Positions 16,033 to 25,083 of a stretch of 64,000 bases of DNA are shown here, piece by piece. The DNA is taken from NCBI GenBank assembly GCA_017307735.1, contig JAFKGR010000015.1, positions 43,592 through 107,591 of the forward strand. Direction: 5' to 3'. The notes below the pieces were generated by a model. The model worked only from the letters and a program-made list of their open reading frames with translations, was not told where the DNA came from and did no database searches. Position numbers and translations under genes: made by a program. The DNA comes from Chitinophagaceae bacterium. GTDB lineage: Bacteria; Bacteroidota; Bacteroidia; Chitinophagales; Chitinophagaceae. Every line of letters starts with the position of its first letter. Positions within the stretch are counted from its first letter, which is position 1.

Positions 16033-17670
16033 TTATTTTGCAATCTCCGTGATTACTTTCCCTACATTTCCACTGGGCATTTGAATATGAAGCAGGGTCG
16101 CTAATGTAGGTGCAATGTCAGACATGTAATAGGTTTTGGAAGTGTGTCCATGGGTAATTCCCCATCCCATAAATATCAAAGGTATGTGGGTGTCATAAGG
16201 GTTCCATGCGCCATGGGTAGTGCCCTTTCCATTGCTTGGGAACCATCCTGATTCTGGAATTATTATGAGTTCTCCGGCCCTTTTCGGATTGTACCCGTTT
16301 GCAATCATAAATTTAACCGGTTCAGGAATGGCAGATTTTCCAATGTTCGGAATGTCAGCAGCGAAAGCTACGCCGGGTTGCCTCTCCAGAATTCTCACTG
16401 CTTCAGCTTTCACTTCATCAAAATTGAGGTGCAGGCTGTCAATTAATTTCTTGTTTGCCCTCAAATGATAATTCAGATCGTTTACAATGAGATTCCCATT
16501 TCCAAATCTTTTCTGAAGGCCGTCGTGTAATGCTTTTACCAATTCTGTAGTTTGTAAAAAATCTGCGGGAAGTTTGTGCGCCTTCATGAAATTAATGGCA
16601 TGGGCCGCTCCGTGATCTGCTGTCAGGAATACAGTATAATTTCCTTTGCCGATCCTTGCATCAAGAAAAGAGAAGAAAGATGCAAGGTCTTTGTCCAATC
16701 TCAAATAAGTATCTTCTGCTTCTATCGAATTAGGCCCGTATTTATGGCCCACATAATCCGTTGATGCAAGATTGACGGTAAGAAAGTCAGTATAATTTCC
16801 GCTGCCCAAATCATATCCATCTATGGCAGCTTCCGCAAAATTTAGAGTAAGGGTATTTCCGAAAGGAGTGGAGCGAATCAGGCCTTTGTCGGTCTTGAAA
16901 AATTCTGAAATCTTATGAGGAAAAACAGGATTTTTTTCTTCTTTGGAAGTTCCTTCCCAGGGTACATTGTCAGCTGTACTTTCGGTATAGGTACTGATTG
17001 GATACAATGTATTCCAGTCTTTCGACATAAATTTTGCAGGTTCATCCTTTGCATTGAAATTTTTTACCCAATCCGGCAATTCGTTCATATACCAGGTACT
17101 GGTTATAAATTTTTGAGAATCATCATCGTACCAGAAAGCGCCGTTGGCAGCGTGGCCTGCGGGCAAAATCGATGCACGGTCTTTTAAAGAAACACCCACT
17201 ACTTTTGAATGAAAATTTGTAGCCAAACGCAGTTCGTCAGTGATGGTTGTGACGAGCAGATTGCGCGGCGACATTTTTCCGGCCTTCGTATCTGCGCCAA
17301 CACTCTGCACAGTGCTGTCATCAGTACAATAAACATTTTGAAGTGTATTTTGATCTATCCAGTTGTTTCCCGTAATCCCGTCAATGGCAGGAACGGAACC
17401 CGTGAAAATAACGGTGTGTCCAACTGCTGTATAGGAAGGCACATAATTGATGAACGTATTTTTTACTTCAAAACCTTCATTCATTAACCTTTTGAATCCT
17501 CCATCGCCATACCGGTCATAATATCGATATAAATAATCCCAGCGCATCTGATCAGCTACAATACCGACAACTAATTTGGGCCGTTGAAGTTTTTGTTGGG
17601 ACTTTACTGATGGGATCCAGAGAAAAAGTAAGAACAGGATCACAATGGAAAAGATAGATTTTTGTTTCAT
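16033..17670 (-). CDS. pafA: PafA-type alkaline phosphatase
   Basis: A secreted phosphomonoesterase of the alkaline phosphatase superfamily that releases phosphate outside the cytoplasm. The preferred start at 17670 begins a clean signal peptide (about 24 residues, cleavage after SVKS); an upstream in-frame ATG would put 22 residues before it. Landmarks of the PafA branch are the nucleophile Thr81 in YVPSYTAVGH, Asn102 in ITGNNW, and K163/R165 in SLKDRASILPAGH; K and R together replace the third metal site of classical enzymes. Metal ligands are visible in IVADQMRWD, NLASTDYVGHKYGP, TADHGAAH and the His of KGTTHGAWNPYDTHIP. The 545-residue mature-plus-signal length is normal. It appears monocistronic. 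Confidence 0.88.
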   Translation of the reverse strand: MKQKSIFSIVILFLLFLWIPSVKSQQKLQRPKLVVGIVADQMRWDYLYRYYDRYGDGGFKRLMNEGFEVKNTFINYVPSYTAVGHTVIFTGSVPAIDGITGNNWIDQNTLQNVYCTDDSTVQSVGADTKAGKMSPRNLLVTTITDELRLATNFHSKVVGVSLKDRASILPAGHAANGAFWYDDDSQKFITSTWYMNELPDWVKNFNAKDEPAKFMSKDWNTLYPISTYTESTADNVPWEGTSKEEKNPVFPHKISEFFKTDKGLIRSTPFGNTLTLNFAEAAIDGYDLGSGNYTDFLTVNLASTDYVGHKYGPNSIEAEDTYLRLDKDLASFFSFLDARIGKGNYTVFLTADHGAAHAINFMKAHKLPADFLQTTELVKALHDGLQKRFGNGNLIVNDLNYHLRANKKLIDSLHLNFDEVKAEAVRILERQPGVAFAADIPNIGKSAIPEPVKFMIANGYNPKRAGELIIIPESGWFPSNGKGTTHGAWNPYDTHIPLIFMGWGITHGHTSKTYYMSDIAPTLATLLHIQMPSGNVGKVITEIAK

Positions 17671-17926
17671 TGTATAAATTTTCATTGGCGTTAAAGATAA
17701 TAATACCAAACCTGAAAGTTCAACTTTAGCGTTCATCTGAATCTTATCCCATCATACGGACAGATAGTATTTCGCAACAAAAAATTTATGCTGTTTACTG
17801 ATCAGAATGAGTTTTGTTTTTCATCCGGAAGGTTTTTGGACTTGTAAAAAATGGTGAAAGTGTGGAAAAAAATTAGATAAAATTCTGCCAGTTAAACTAA
17901 TTAACCATTATATTTACAACGTACTT

Positions 17927-17934
17927 TATTTTTG
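17927..17934 (+). promoter_or_regulatory. -7 promoter box before gltB
   Basis: TATTTTTG matches TAnnTTTG and lies 47 bases before the gltB ATG in an extremely AT-rich leader. No TTG was seen at -33. The remaining ~250 bases back to the PafA-like gene contain no gene. Confidence 0.4.
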
Positions 17935-17981
17935 TTAGATTTTATTTAATTAAATTTAATTTTTTTAATTAATATTTAAAG

Positions 17982-20900
17982 ATGGAACATCGCACACGGG
18001 GATTATACCGTCCTGAGTTTGAACATTCATCCTGTGGTGTTGGCTTTGTGGCCAATATCGCAGGGAATAAATCGCATCAGACCATTTCAGATACACTGAC
18101 ACTTTTAGAAAATATGAAACACCGCGGCGCATGTGGCTGCGAAGCCAATTCTGGTGATGGTGCAGGAATTATGTTCCAGATACCTCATGAGTTCTTCTCA
18201 AATGAAAGTATCAGGCTTGGTTTCCAACTTCCTCCGTCCGGCCGTTATGCCGTAGGTGTCATCTTTTTTTCAAAAGATATTCCTACGCGTGAAGAGAGCA
18301 GAGAAATTTTTGTCAGGACATCCGAAGAATTGGGCCTGCAAATTTTGGCATTCAGAAAGGTACCGGTAAATATTTCAGACATTGGAAATTCTGCATTGAG
18401 TGTGGAGCCTGAAATGGAACAGGTTTTTATTGCCTGTCCTGAGCACATTAATGATCAGGATGACTTTGAAAGAAAATTGTTTGTTCTCAGAAACTATGCA
18501 ACCCATACCATTGAAAATTCGGTAAAGAAGGAAAAGATTGGATTTTATATCGCATCTCTCAGCTCAAGGACGATTGTATATAAAGGACAATTGACGAGCT
18601 GGCAATTGCGTTCTTATTTTCCCGATTTTCAGGACAAGAAACTGGTGACAGCTTTTGCCATGATACACTCAAGGTTTTCTACGAATACCTTTCCTTCCTG
18701 GAAACTCGCTCAGCCATTTCGCTACATAGCACACAATGGAGAAATCAATACGTTGCAGGGCAATTTGAACTGGCTGAAATCGAGTGAAAGATGTTTCAGT
18801 TCCCCGTTTTTCTCTGAGGCAGAAATGAAGATGATCCTGCCGGTAGTTTCGGGAGTGCAGTCCGATTCGGCTTGCCTTGACAACATGATAGAATTGCTGA
18901 CTCTCACCGGCCGCCCGCTACCTCACGTAATGATGATGCTGATTCCGGAAGCATGGGATGGAAATGAACAAATGGATCCGGCCTTGAAAGCATTTTATGA
19001 ATACCAGGCCTGCCTGATGGAACCCTGGGACGGGCCGGCAGCCATCAATTTTACAGATGGAAAAATAATCGGTGCAACACTTGACAGGAACGGACTTCGC
19101 CCTTCCCGGTATTGTGTAACTCACGATGGAAGAGTGATCCTTGCCTCCGAGACGGGGGCCTTGCCCGTCGCACCGGAAAATGTGAAAGAATATGGTCGTT
19201 TACAACCGGGAAAAATGTTTGTGGTCGATCTGGAACATGGGTGCATTCTGACAGATACAGAAATCAAACAACAGATTTCTTCTCAAAAACCTTATGCCGA
19301 TTGGTTAAATCAGTACAAAATAAGGTTGGAGGAATTACCGCCTCCCAGAGTGGCATTCACACATCTTTCTGATGAATCCGTATTCAAATACCAGAAAGCT
19401 TTCGGCTATTCGGTAGAGGACATTAATACACTCATAAAACCAATGGCACTGGAAGGCCATGAACCGATTGGTTCTATGGGCCCGGATACTCCGCTGGCTG
19501 TTCTTTCCGATCAACCTCAACACCTGAGCAGTTATTTTAAGCAGTTATTTGCCCAGGTCACCAATCCGCCGATTGATCCGATCAGGGAACGCATGGTCAT
19601 GAGCCTTGCTTCCTACGTTGGAAACAACGGAAACCTTTTATTGGAGGAACCCATGCATTGCCATGCAGTCGCATTAAAACATCCGGTGCTGACCAGCACT
19701 GAACTTGAAAAATTGCGCAGTATCGACACCGGGATTTTTCAGGCCAAAACAATACAGATTTATTTCAGGGCGGATGGCCAGCCGGGAAGGCTGAAAGCTG
19801 CACTGGACCGCATTTGCAGATATGCCTCTGATGCAGTGGAAGACGGATTTGAAGTGATTATTTTATCAGACAGGGCCATCGATTCGGAACATGCGGCTAT
19901 TCCGTCACTTTTGGCTACGTCTGCTGTCCATCATCACCTTATACGCAAAGGATACCGTGGTCAGGTGGGGTTGGTAGTAGAAGCAGGTGATGTTTGGGAA
20001 GTACATCATTTTGCATCCCTGATTGGTTTTGGCGCAACAGCAATCAATCCGTATCTCGCTTTAGCTACGATCCGGAATATTAAAACCAATGATCAATGGG
20101 AAACAACGCTGGACAGTTATGAACTCAGAAAAAATTATATCGATGCCATCTGCAAAGGATTGTTGAAGGTGTTTTCAAAAATGGGGATCAGTACCCTGCA
20201 ATCCTATCAGGGAGCACAGATTTTTGAAATACTGGGATTAAACAGCGAAGTGGTTGATAATTATTTTACCGGAGCTATCAGCAGAATTGAAGGGATGGGA
20301 CTTGACGATATTGCGCGGGAGGCTTTGGCAAAACACCACATGGCGTTTGACGCAGGTTCGAAATCCATATCAAGACTCAATGCAGGAGGGCTTTACCAAT
20401 GGAATCAACAGGGCGAAGTTCATTTGTTCAATCCTGAAACCATTCATCTGTTGCAGCATTCCACCCGCATGGCCAGTTATACTCTTTTTAAAAAGTACAG
20501 CAAGCTGGTCAATGATCAATCTGAGAAGGCTGTTACATTGAGAAGCCTTTTCCAATTTAAAAAGAAAAGGCCATCTATTCCCATTGAAGAAGTGGAGCCG
20601 GCAGAAAATATTTATAAACGTTTTGCCACCGGAGCTATGTCGTTTGGTTCCATTTCGTGGGAAGCTCATACCACTTTGGCAATTGCCATGAACAGGCTGG
20701 GCGCAAAAAGCAATACCGGTGAAGGTGGAGAAGATGAGAACAGATATAATCCTTTGGAGAATGGGGATTCACTTCGTTCTGCCATCAAACAGGTGGCGTC
20801 AGCAAGATTTGGCGTAACCAGTCTTTACCTTTCCGAAGCAGAAGAATTACAAATAAAGATGGCTCAGGGCGCTAAACCCGGTGAAGGCGGTCAATTACCC

Positions 20901-22496
20901 GGATTTAAAGTGGATGAATGGATTGCCAAAGTGCGCCATTCCACTCCGGGTGTAGGATTAATTTCTCCTCCGCCACACCATGATATTTACTCCATCGAGG
21001 ATCTGGCACAACTGATTTATGATTTGAAAAATGCGAATCGAAAAGCAAGAATCAATGTAAAACTGGTTTCCAAAGCGGGAGTGGGTACCATTGCAGCGGG
21101 TGTTGCCAAAGCAAAAGCAGATGTGATTTTAGTCTCCGGATTTGATGGCGGTACCGGTGCATCGCCACTGAGCTCTATCCGGCATACCGGATTACCTTGG
21201 GAACTGGGGCTGGCCGAAACTCATCAGACGCTTGTTAAAAATGGGCTTCGAAACCGCGTGGTTTTGGAAACCGACGGACAAATCAAAACGGCGCGGGATA
21301 TTGCAGTAGCCACTTTGCTTGGGGCAGAAGAGTGGGGAGTGGCAACGGCTGCACTCATCGTGGAAGGTTGTATAATGATGAGAAAATGCCACCTCAATAC
21401 TTGCCCGGTGGGCGTGGCAACACAGAACCCCGAGTTAAGAAAGAAATTCACCGGCGAACCGGATCACGTAGTCAACTTTTTCAAATTTATTACTCAGGAT
21501 CTGAGAGAAATTATGGCCGAACTTGGGTTCCGTTCTATCAATGAAATGGTAGGGCAGGTGGACTGCCTTGAGTTGAGAGAAAATGTGACTCACTGGAAAT
21601 ATAAATCACTGGACCTTTCTCCGGTTCTGTACAAAGAACCAGCACCTTCTGATATGTGCCTGCATAAAAATACAGCGCAAAATCACGGACTCGATGTTGC
21701 CCTCGACTGGCAATTGCTGGAGAAGGCGAAACCTGCTTTGGAAGAGAAAGAAAAAGTATTTGCAACCTTGCCAATCAGAAATACAAACCGGACGGTAGGA
21801 ACCATCTTGTCGAATGAGATTACGAAAAAATACCGGGCTGCCGGATTGCCTGCGGATACCATTCATTTCAAATTTTTGGGTACAGCCGGGCAGAGTTTTG
21901 CGGCATTCTGCGCTCCCGGATTAACGTTGGAACTGGAAGGCTGCGCTAATGATTATTTTGCAAAGGGGTTAAGCGGGGCGCGGGTTATCGTTTATCCTCC
22001 TGAAGAAAGTACATTCTCCCCGGAAAATAACATCATCATCGGTAACGTGGCTTTTTATGGAGCCACTTCAGGAGAGGCTTTTATTCGCGGAAAAGCAGGA
22101 GAGAGGTTTTGTGTAAGGAACTCCGGCGTAACAGCCGTGGTTGAAGGTGTCGGGGATCACGGTTGTGAATACATGACAGGAGGGAGAGTTGTGGTTTTGG
22201 GCGATACCGGAAGAAATTTTGCTGCCGGAATGAGCGGTGGTATTGCGTATGTATATGATGTCAAAGAAAGTTTTTCTGAAAAATGCAATCCGGAAATGGT
22301 GGATCTGGATCCGGTCATGGCTGATGAGTCAGATGAGCTTTACATTCTGATATCTAAACATTATGAATACACGAAAAGTACGGTGGCATCCTTCATTTTA
22401 AAGGATTTTGAAAATCAATTGAAAAATTTTATCAAGGTATTCCCCCGCGATTACAAGAGGGTGCTTGCAAATAGTGCCATAAAGGTTAACCAATAG
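17982..22496 (+). CDS. gltB: Glutamate synthase large subunit
   Basis: Converts glutamine plus 2-oxoglutarate to two glutamates, with electrons passed from the small subunit; it is the GOGAT half of the GS-GOGAT ammonia assimilation route. The 1504-residue protein carries a 17-residue propeptide before the Ntn glutaminase nucleophile Cys18 (SSCGVGF). The FMN domain has GEGGEDENRYNPLENGD and KPGEGGQLPG, and the 3Fe-4S motif uses C1130, C1136 and C1141 (CIMMRKCHLNTC). The C-terminal glycine-rich beta-helix (GEAFIRGKAGERF, GVGDHGCEYMTGG) is complete. gltD follows 27 bases later. Confidence 0.97.
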   Translation: MEHRTRGLYRPEFEHSSCGVGFVANIAGNKSHQTISDTLTLLENMKHRGACGCEANSGDGAGIMFQIPHEFFSNESIRLGFQLPPSGRYAVGVIFFSKDIPTREESREIFVRTSEELGLQILAFRKVPVNISDIGNSALSVEPEMEQVFIACPEHINDQDDFERKLFVLRNYATHTIENSVKKEKIGFYIASLSSRTIVYKGQLTSWQLRSYFPDFQDKKLVTAFAMIHSRFSTNTFPSWKLAQPFRYIAHNGEINTLQGNLNWLKSSERCFSSPFFSEAEMKMILPVVSGVQSDSACLDNMIELLTLTGRPLPHVMMMLIPEAWDGNEQMDPALKAFYEYQACLMEPWDGPAAINFTDGKIIGATLDRNGLRPSRYCVTHDGRVILASETGALPVAPENVKEYGRLQPGKMFVVDLEHGCILTDTEIKQQISSQKPYADWLNQYKIRLEELPPPRVAFTHLSDESVFKYQKAFGYSVEDINTLIKPMALEGHEPIGSMGPDTPLAVLSDQPQHLSSYFKQLFAQVTNPPIDPIRERMVMSLASYVGNNGNLLLEEPMHCHAVALKHPVLTSTELEKLRSIDTGIFQAKTIQIYFRADGQPGRLKAALDRICRYASDAVEDGFEVIILSDRAIDSEHAAIPSLLATSAVHHHLIRKGYRGQVGLVVEAGDVWEVHHFASLIGFGATAINPYLALATIRNIKTNDQWETTLDSYELRKNYIDAICKGLLKVFSKMGISTLQSYQGAQIFEILGLNSEVVDNYFTGAISRIEGMGLDDIAREALAKHHMAFDAGSKSISRLNAGGLYQWNQQGEVHLFNPETIHLLQHSTRMASYTLFKKYSKLVNDQSEKAVTLRSLFQFKKKRPSIPIEEVEPAENIYKRFATGAMSFGSISWEAHTTLAIAMNRLGAKSNTGEGGEDENRYNPLENGDSLRSAIKQVASARFGVTSLYLSEAEELQIKMAQGAKPGEGGQLPGFKVDEWIAKVRHSTPGVGLISPPPHHDIYSIEDLAQLIYDLKNANRKARINVKLVSKAGVGTIAAGVAKAKADVILVSGFDGGTGASPLSSIRHTGLPWELGLAETHQTLVKNGLRNRVVLETDGQIKTARDIAVATLLGAEEWGVATAALIVEGCIMMRKCHLNTCPVGVATQNPELRKKFTGEPDHVVNFFKFITQDLREIMAELGFRSINEMVGQVDCLELRENVTHWKYKSLDLSPVLYKEPAPSDMCLHKNTAQNHGLDVALDWQLLEKAKPALEEKEKVFATLPIRNTNRTVGTILSNEITKKYRAAGLPADTIHFKFLGTAGQSFAAFCAPGLTLELEGCANDYFAKGLSGARVIVYPPEESTFSPENNIIIGNVAFYGATSGEAFIRGKAGERFCVRNSGVTAVVEGVGDHGCEYMTGGRVVVLGDTGRNFAAGMSGGIAYVYDVKESFSEKCNPEMVDLDPVMADESDELYILISKHYEYTKSTVASFILKDFENQLKNFIKVFPRDYKRVLANSAIKVNQ

Positions 22497-22523
22497 TCTT
22501 AAACAAAAAACACAACTTTTAAA

Positions 22524-24035
22524 ATGGGCAAAATCACAGGATTTTTAGAATTTTCCAGGATCAATCCGCACAAAAGATATCCTGAAGAGCGGAAGAATGA
22601 TTACGACGAATTTATCAACAGGTTCAAAAAGTCTGATCTTGTCAAACAGGCAGCGCGGTGTATGAATTGTGGCGTTCCATTTTGCCATAGCGATTATGGT
22701 TGTCCGCTGGGCAACCACATTCCCTTATTCAATGATGCTGTTTACAGAGAAAACTGGGAGGAGGCCTACCAGATTCTGACCTCCACCAATAATTTCCCTG
22801 AATTTACCGGCAGGATTTGCCCTGCACCCTGCGAAACCGCCTGCGTGCTTGGTATCAATGAACAACCGGTGACCATTGAGGAGATTGAGAAGCACATTAT
22901 AGAAATCGCTTATGAAAAAGGGTTGGTAAAACCGAAAAAACCCCTGATACGCACAGGAAAAAAAGTAGCCGTGATTGGTTCGGGGCCGGCGGGCCTGGCT
23001 GCTGCGGCTCAGTTAAATTATGCCGGGCACACAGTTACTGTTTTTGAAAGAGATGATGCACCGGGAGGTTTGTTGCGTTATGGGATCCCGGATTTTAAAT
23101 TGGAGAAATGGGTAATTGACAGGCGGGTTGCCGTGATGGAAGAGGAAGGTGTTGAATTTCTTTTTCATAAAAATGTGGGTGTCAATGTGAGTGCGAGCGA
23201 TCTGTTGCGCGAGTATCACGCCATTGTTTTGGCTGGCGGAAGTACAATCCCACGCGGATTGGAAATACCCGGAAATCAATCGGAGGGAATTCATTTTGCC
23301 GTCAGATTTTTGAAACAACAAAATAAAAGGAACGCACAAAGAGATCCGTTTGCAGATGCGGAAATAGAAAGCAATATTTATTCAGAAGACATTCTGGCCA
23401 CCGGAAAAAATGTTGTTGTGATTGGTGGCGGGGATACCGGAAGTGACTGCGTGGGAACATCCAACAGGCAGGGAGCTGCTTCTGTTACTCAATTTGAACT
23501 GATGCCAATGCCTCCCAAAGACAGGAACGAATTTATGCCCTGGCCTACTTATCCGATGAAATTAAAAACCACTTCATCGCACGAACTGGGATGTGATCGT
23601 GAATGGGCCATTCTGACTAAAGAATTCGTTACGGATGAAAATGGGAATTTGAAAGGTTTGAAAATTGTGGATCTCGATTGGAATTTTACCAAAGAAAAAA
23701 GGCCGGCTCAATTTTTAGAAAAGGAGGGAACTGAGAGGATCATTCCGTGTGAACTGGCTTTGCTTGCAATGGGATTTATTCATCCACAACACGAAGGTTT
23801 GCTGAATAATCTGGAAATAAAGCTGGATCAGCGTGGAAATGTGGAAGCATCTGCAAAAGAATTCAATACAAACATTCCAAAAGTTTTTGCCGCTGGCGAT
23901 ATGAGGCGAGGACAATCCCTGGTGGTATGGGCTATCAGTGAAGGACGGGAATGTGCCAGAAAAGTGGATGAATACCTGATGGGAAGTTCATTACTTCCCA
24001 CGAAAAGCGCGAGCCTGATTTCAAGGATTGTCTGA
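22524..24035 (+). CDS. gltD: Glutamate synthase small subunit
   Basis: FAD- and Fe-S-containing subunit that oxidises NAD(P)H and delivers electrons to GltB. The N-terminal cluster-binding region has C46, C49, C54 and C60 (CMNCGVPFC...C) and C99, C103 and C107 (CPAPCETAC). The FAD-binding motif is VIGSGPAGLAAAAQL near residue 150 and the NAD(P)-binding motif is VVVIGGGDTGSDCVG near residue 300; AAGDMRRGQSLVVWAI closes the FAD site. The 503-residue length is slightly above the ~470 of enteric GltD. It is co-transcribed with gltB. Confidence 0.96.
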   Translation: MGKITGFLEFSRINPHKRYPEERKNDYDEFINRFKKSDLVKQAARCMNCGVPFCHSDYGCPLGNHIPLFNDAVYRENWEEAYQILTSTNNFPEFTGRICPAPCETACVLGINEQPVTIEEIEKHIIEIAYEKGLVKPKKPLIRTGKKVAVIGSGPAGLAAAAQLNYAGHTVTVFERDDAPGGLLRYGIPDFKLEKWVIDRRVAVMEEEGVEFLFHKNVGVNVSASDLLREYHAIVLAGGSTIPRGLEIPGNQSEGIHFAVRFLKQQNKRNAQRDPFADAEIESNIYSEDILATGKNVVVIGGGDTGSDCVGTSNRQGAASVTQFELMPMPPKDRNEFMPWPTYPMKLKTTSSHELGCDREWAILTKEFVTDENGNLKGLKIVDLDWNFTKEKRPAQFLEKEGTERIIPCELALLAMGFIHPQHEGLLNNLEIKLDQRGNVEASAKEFNTNIPKVFAAGDMRRGQSLVVWAISEGRECARKVDEYLMGSSLLPTKSASLISRIV

Positions 24036-24208
24036 AATTGTTTCAATTTTTTTACGATGTTTGATTTTCTGAGTTTGGGAATTTGCCTTCTGCGGGTCTG
24101 ATTTTTTTCTTTACCGAAAGCGATTGCGAATTCAGGAGTTTATTTGGGAGAGTTGCATTTGGCAGATTCTCTCCAAAATTCTTTTATACCACATAGCAAC
24201 TTTCTTTT

Positions 24209-24216
24209 TACTTTTG
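24209..24216 (+). promoter_or_regulatory. -7 promoter box before uppS
   Basis: TACTTTTG matches TAnnTTTG, 23 bases before the uppS ATG. No TTG is visible at -33. Confidence 0.4.
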
Positions 24217-24238
24217 GCCACCTTGTTTTGAACCGAGT

Positions 24239-24982
24239 ATGGAGCTGAAAGACAAACTGGATAAAAATAAACTTCCCCGGCACATTGCCATAATTATGGA
24301 CGGGAATGGCAGATGGGCGAAAGAACGTGGCCACAACAGGCTTTACGGACATTACAATGGTGTAGAAAGTGTGCGCAACATTGTTGAGGGTTGCGCTGAA
24401 TTGGGAATAGAATATCTTACATTGTATGCTTTCAGTACAGAAAACTGGGAAAGGCCCAAAGATGAGGTGACCGGTCTGATGGAATTGTTGGTTGATACAA
24501 TAAGGAAAGAAGTACCGACACTAAATAAGAATAATATCAGGTTGTATGTGATTGGCGATATGCAACAACTACCTGAATCTGCAAGAAAAGAAATGGCAGC
24601 AGCCATTGATGAAACCTCTGCCAACACAGGATTGAATCTTATTATGGCATTAAGCTACAGCAGCCGTTGGGAAATTGTGAATGCCGTGAAAGAAATAGCC
24701 CGGAAAGTTGAAAACAAAGAAATAAGGTTCACTGATATTGATGCCGCATTGTTTACCTCGCACTTGTGTACGTCGGAATTTCCTGATCCGGAATTGATGA
24801 TCCGTACAAGTGGCGAGTATCGTATCAGTAACTTTTTATTGTATCAGCTTGCCTACAGCGAATTGTATTTCACACCCACTCTGTGGCCCGATTTCCGGAA
24901 AGAAAATTTGTATGAAGCCATATTAGATTATCAGGGCAGGGAAAGAAGGTTTGGAAAGACAAGTGATCAGGTAGTTTCGTGA
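24239..24982 (+). CDS. uppS: Isoprenyl (undecaprenyl) diphosphate synthase
   Basis: Cis-prenyltransferase that condenses farnesyl diphosphate with isopentenyl diphosphate units to make the C55 lipid carrier for peptidoglycan and surface glycans. At 247 residues it is full length. The catalytic Asp21 sits in IIMDGNGRWAKERGHNR, followed by the YLTLYAFSTENWERP strand; the C-terminal signature has LMIRTSGEYRISNFLLYQ and the IPP-binding Glu in AYSELYFTPTLWPDF. It starts the conserved Bacteroidota cluster uppS-bamA-skp, and bamA follows after 101 bases. Confidence 0.96.
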   Translation: MELKDKLDKNKLPRHIAIIMDGNGRWAKERGHNRLYGHYNGVESVRNIVEGCAELGIEYLTLYAFSTENWERPKDEVTGLMELLVDTIRKEVPTLNKNNIRLYVIGDMQQLPESARKEMAAAIDETSANTGLNLIMALSYSSRWEIVNAVKEIARKVENKEIRFTDIDAALFTSHLCTSEFPDPELMIRTSGEYRISNFLLYQLAYSELYFTPTLWPDFRKENLYEAILDYQGRERRFGKTSDQVVS

Positions 24983-25083
24983 AAGCCTTGTCCTGCAAGA
25001 CTTAGGCCACCTGATTTGTAGTGCATTTAACAATTACTTACAATTAATAAAATTAATTTGCCCCCCTTACAAAAAAATCTTGA